From contig NZ_JYOO01000028.1 in the NCBI RefSeq assembly GCF_000956595.1, forward strand, positions 1 through 64,000: a stretch of DNA of 64,000 nucleotides. The letters are read 5' to 3'. Below the pieces are notes generated by a model. It made no database searches. It was not told where the DNA came from and saw nothing but the letters and a program-made list of their open reading frames with translations. Positions 61,389-64,000 of this stretch are shown piece after piece. The first letter of the stretch is position 1. Every line of letters starts with the position of its first letter. Source of the DNA: Priestia aryabhattai B8W22 (GTDB taxonomy: Bacteria > Bacillota > Bacilli > Bacillales > Bacillaceae_H). The translations under genes and the position numbers were made by a program.

Positions 61389-61413
61389 GTACCCGAGAGC
61401 ATTACTTTGAAAC
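61389..61413 (-). promoter_or_regulatory. SigB-type promoter
   Basis: Minus strand GTTTCA and GGGTAC with a 13-bp spacer, close to the SigB consensus GTTTAA/GGGTAT, 28 bp before the stress-protein start. Confidence 0.7.
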
Positions 61414-61459
61414 GTTTTACAGAGTAAGTATTCCTAAATAAATAACGCCAAATCACTTT

Positions 61460-62680
61460 TCATTTAGTGACGTTTTTATTTAAAAATGAATGAACTCGCT
61501 CTTTTTTTAACCATATCCCTCCACAAGCAATGAAGCATGCAACCGTACTAAAAGCCAACGCGTAGCTCCGGAACCAATCCACAAGGAGCCCAAACCAAAT
61601 CGGTGCGAGCACGATGGCAAATTGATTGAGCGTTAACGCAATGCTTACCGTTAAACCAATAAAACGATCATCGGCTTTTTCTGCTATTAACACGATAAAC
61701 AAACTAAACCAGCCAATTGCAAAAAAGCCAAGGCTGAAACAAACTGCAGCTAGTAGCCAAAAAGGCAAAGTAAATCCAATATAAGAAATAGCTATGATTA
61801 GTCCTACAGTCACCCAAACCGTCGCTTGCAAAGGTGTTCTTCGATTTCCGTTATACACATGATCGCTTAGCCAGGCTAAAGCAATTCTTCCAATCATTCC
61901 CCCTAACAGCGTGACGCTCAGCAACATGCCCGCTGAAGCAAAATCCATCTTTATGGCTTTCGTTAAATAGCTTATAAAGTGCGCCACAATGATCATTTGA
62001 AGGGAAATCATTGAAATACCTACAAAGAATAAGGAATAGAGCGTTTTATCTTGAGAAATACGCATGATTTTTTGACGAAGCGTAAATGTTTCTTTTTTTT
62101 CTGGCGATGATGGGTATTCTCGATAGAATACTAAAAAAAGAAGACCGCCCCCAATAGCTGCCGCAGCCTGTACGAGAACAGCCCCATGCCACCCGTATTG
62201 ATAAAATAACAGCGGTAATGCCGCGGAAGCAACAGCGCCTCCAATGGGAATTCCCGTTTGCCGAATCCCCATGGCAAGGCCTCTATGATGAGAAGGAAAC
62301 CACTTCACTACGGCTTTACTTCCTCCTGGCTGTGCTGTTCCATACCACACGCCCGCTGCAAGAAGTACGCCTGTTAGATACAAATAATGATCGGCTCTAT
62401 AGGCAAAAAGCATGCTTACCCCCAGCAAAATAGATCCTCCTCCTACAAGCCATCTTTCTCCATAGCGATCCATCCAGTTTCCAAAGAACAGCATGGAAAA
62501 AATTGGACCAATTTGAACGGCTGATACGAGCAGTCCTGTTTGAAACTGCGATAAATCATATATTCTTTGCCAAAGCGCTGCCAATGGTCCTACCCCATAC
62601 GTGACAAACGTTGCACACGCCTGAGAAAGCGTGGCAATAAATAAAATCATCCACTTATAAGAAGCTTTTTGTCTGCTCAT
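61460..62680 (-). CDS. MFS transporter (OFA/YbfB-type)
   Basis: A 406-residue twelve-span major facilitator: WMILFIATLSQACATFVTYGVGPLAALWQ, the A-motif FGNWMDRYGERW and GGMIGRIALAWLSDHVYNGNRR. It is like oxalate/formate-type or unassigned antiporters; substrate unknown. ATG 62680 follows GGAGGAGAG; the longer frame is an artefact. Divergent from a LysR gene (109 bp), its likely activator. Confidence 0.88.
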   Translation of the reverse strand: MSRQKASYKWMILFIATLSQACATFVTYGVGPLAALWQRIYDLSQFQTGLLVSAVQIGPIFSMLFFGNWMDRYGERWLVGGGSILLGVSMLFAYRADHYLYLTGVLLAAGVWYGTAQPGGSKAVVKWFPSHHRGLAMGIRQTGIPIGGAVASAALPLLFYQYGWHGAVLVQAAAAIGGGLLFLVFYREYPSSPEKKETFTLRQKIMRISQDKTLYSLFFVGISMISLQMIIVAHFISYLTKAIKMDFASAGMLLSVTLLGGMIGRIALAWLSDHVYNGNRRTPLQATVWVTVGLIIAISYIGFTLPFWLLAAVCFSLGFFAIGWFSLFIVLIAEKADDRFIGLTVSIALTLNQFAIVLAPIWFGLLVDWFRSYALAFSTVACFIACGGIWLKKERVHSFLNKNVTK

Positions 62681-62789
62681 TTTCTCTCCTCCACCTTTAC
62701 TTTCAGTGTAGAATAGCGGTGATATCATGTAAAATAAGCAATAAAGATAAAAGTCATCAATAAAAATGATAGCTGCAGGAGGAGATTTG

Positions 62790-63656
62790 ATGGATATAAA
62801 AGATTTGCTTGTTTTTACAACGGTAGCAGAAGAAAAAAACATTTCAAAAGCTGCCAAAAGCTTAAGCTACGTGCAGTCGAATGTGACGATGCGAATTCAG
62901 CAATTAGAAGCGGAGCTGGGTATACAGCTCTTCCAACGAAGCGGTAAAGGGGTAACGTTAACTTCCAGCGGAGAGCTGTTGCATCGTTATGCTGAACAAA
63001 TTCTTCGTTTAACCAATGAAGCCACGGCAGCTGTGCAAAGCAGCTCGCACACGCCGATAGGACCTTTAAAAATAGGTGCAACTGAATCCACCGCGGCTCT
63101 TCGGCTGCCGCCTTTGCTTTCTACTTATTGCACTGCCTATCCTGATGTAGACTTCATCTTAGAAACACATACAACCGATGTTCTTATTCAACTGGTTTTA
63201 GAACGAAAACTTGAAGGCGCATTTGTGGCAGACAGCTGTGACCATCCCGATCTAAACTCTTTATTTACTCGAGATGAAGAGCTTGTACTTGTGAGCCGGC
63301 ATCCTCTTCCTTCTCTTTACAGCCTAAACGATATGAACCTATTAGCTTTCAGCAGCGGATGCGCATATCGACATACGTTAGAAATGCTGCTGACAAAAGA
63401 AGGGGTGTTTCCAAAACGCATATTAGAATTTGGTACGATTGAAGCCATTATTGGGTGTGTAAAAGCAGGTATGGGCGTAGCTGTAATGATGAAATCCATT
63501 GTATCTAACTATAATTCATTAACGTTAACTCCGCTGCCAGAGCCGTATAGAAAGGTTCCTACTTTTTTTATTACGCGAAAAGATGCCTTTGTATCGGCGG
63601 CTTTACGTGAATTTTCTTCTCTTCTGACTGAACAGCTTTGCACAACAAAACCCTAA
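62790..63656 (+). CDS. LysR-family regulator
   Basis: 288 residues: HTH MDIKDLLVFTTVAEEKNISKAAKSLSYVQSNVTMRIQQLEAELGIQLFQR and a LysR substrate domain (GPLKIGATESTAALRLPPLLSTYCTAYPDVDFILE). AGGAGGAG precedes the ATG at 62790. Divergent from the MFS gene, so it probably controls it in response to its substrate (inference). Confidence 0.92.
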   Translation: MDIKDLLVFTTVAEEKNISKAAKSLSYVQSNVTMRIQQLEAELGIQLFQRSGKGVTLTSSGELLHRYAEQILRLTNEATAAVQSSSHTPIGPLKIGATESTAALRLPPLLSTYCTAYPDVDFILETHTTDVLIQLVLERKLEGAFVADSCDHPDLNSLFTRDEELVLVSRHPLPSLYSLNDMNLLAFSSGCAYRHTLEMLLTKEGVFPKRILEFGTIEAIIGCVKAGMGVAVMMKSIVSNYNSLTLTPLPEPYRKVPTFFITRKDAFVSAALREFSSLLTEQLCTTKP

Positions 63657-63682
63657 GAAAATAGGCGTTCTTAGGGTTTTGA
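63645..63682. terminator. Bidirectional terminator
   Basis: AAAACCCTAAGAA/TTCTTAGGGTTTT stem, overlapping the LysR stop and facing the DUF2798 gene. Confidence 0.85.
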
Positions 63683-63683
63683 C

Positions 63684-64000
63684 TTAAGCAGCGGCGGGAT
63701 TCTTCTTAACAAATTTCATAAACAATCCGCGAACTAAAGGTCCCATAATGAGGAGCTGAAGCGGATAGGCTACGATAAAGTTTTTCATAACAATCAACGC
63801 ATAGCTTGAAAGAATCGGCTCTCCGTCTAAACCTTTCGCAAGTGACATCGTAATTAATCCGTATACAGACATAGAAAGCACCATTCCAATCACCATACAT
63901 GATGATAAAATCAACACGACTTTTAACTGTTTAGACTTATCAAATGGCAGTGAAAATGCTACTTTTTTTGCTACGGGTCCTACTAAGAAAGTTTCGATAA
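63684..64000 (-). CDS. DUF2798 membrane protein (partial, cut by the window end)
   Basis: The open frame continues beyond 64000 and ends at 63684. Visible: GPVAKKVAFSLPFDKSKQLKVVLILSSCMVIGMVLSMSVYGLITMSLAKGLDGEPI and FIVAYPLQLLIMGPLVRGLFMKFVKKN. The DUF2798 repeat has two spans with GPVA/GPLVR motifs; function unknown. The internal start codons seen in this frame are not the true beginning. Confidence 0.8.
   Translation of the reverse strand, partial: IETFLVGPVAKKVAFSLPFDKSKQLKVVLILSSCMVIGMVLSMSVYGLITMSLAKGLDGEPILSSYALIVMKNFIVAYPLQLLIMGPLVRGLFMKFVKKNPAAA

Overview
The window is chromosomal DNA of a spore-forming, low-GC Bacillaceae, almost certainly Priestia (Bacillus) megaterium. Three things say so: the 1049-residue fatty-acid hydroxylase P450BM3 (CYP102A1) preceded by its repressor Bm3R1 and a 20-bp palindromic operator; a gas vesicle locus in the order A-P-Q-B-R-N-F-G-L-S-K-J-T-U, as described for this species; and many sporulation genes (cwlJ, cotJABC, nucB, yhcN-like, yjcZ-like, a Gly/Tyr-rich coat-type protein). 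Family names are by recognition from the translated sequence; no database search was run.

Layout. 1-11.9 kb: housekeeping genes, including a quinone reductase-like flavoprotein, signal peptidase I, a MutS2-type ATPase without Smr domain behind a long structured leader, AzlCD with a cupin regulator, a TerC protein under a yybP-ykoY (manganese) riboswitch, a LacI repressor, an Rrf2 regulator and a radical SAM protein. 12.1-15.6 kb: a compact gas vesicle cluster on the + strand (A/B, O, F, G, L, S, K, J and a 42-aa protein). 15.7-22.6 kb: lipoprotein, cwlJ, a reductase/WYL pair, a 143-bp repeat, P450BM3 and Bm3R1. 22.9-31.9 kb: spore coat and export genes, a NarL-type two-component system beside a PepSY membrane protein and a His-tailed lipoprotein, nucB and a YhcN-like lipoprotein. 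32-37.6 kb: a TetR-controlled glycosyltransferase, an IS200/IS605-like remnant, a GGQ-repeat protein and a second copy of the repeat. 37.7-41.6 kb: HssRS-HrtAB haem sensing and export. 41.7-53.4 kb: metabolic, sensory and coat genes. 53.4-60.4 kb: the full gas vesicle locus on the - strand. 60.9-64 kb: a SigB-type stress protein, an MFS/LysR pair and a DUF2798 protein cut by the window end.

Genes working together. The two gas vesicle loci face each other about 38 kb apart. The small one has shell and assembly genes but no gvpN, P, Q, T or U and could depend on the large one. The large locus shows frameshifts in gvpQ and twice in gvpL, all in A/T homopolymers; a similar frameshift breaks a DUF4440 gene near 1.7 kb. 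These may be sequencing errors, so the locus should not yet be called dead.

The strongest lead for something undescribed is the 360-nt leader of the MutS2-like gene. It has a promoter, a 7-codon upstream ORF with a Shine-Dalgarno, mutually exclusive pairings (one segment complementary both to the uORF end and, perfectly over 14 nt, to a site just before the gene) and a strong intrinsic terminator. That is the layout of antibiotic-induced attenuators. With the ribosome-splitting role of MutS2 proteins, it suggests an inducible ribosome-rescue or resistance factor.
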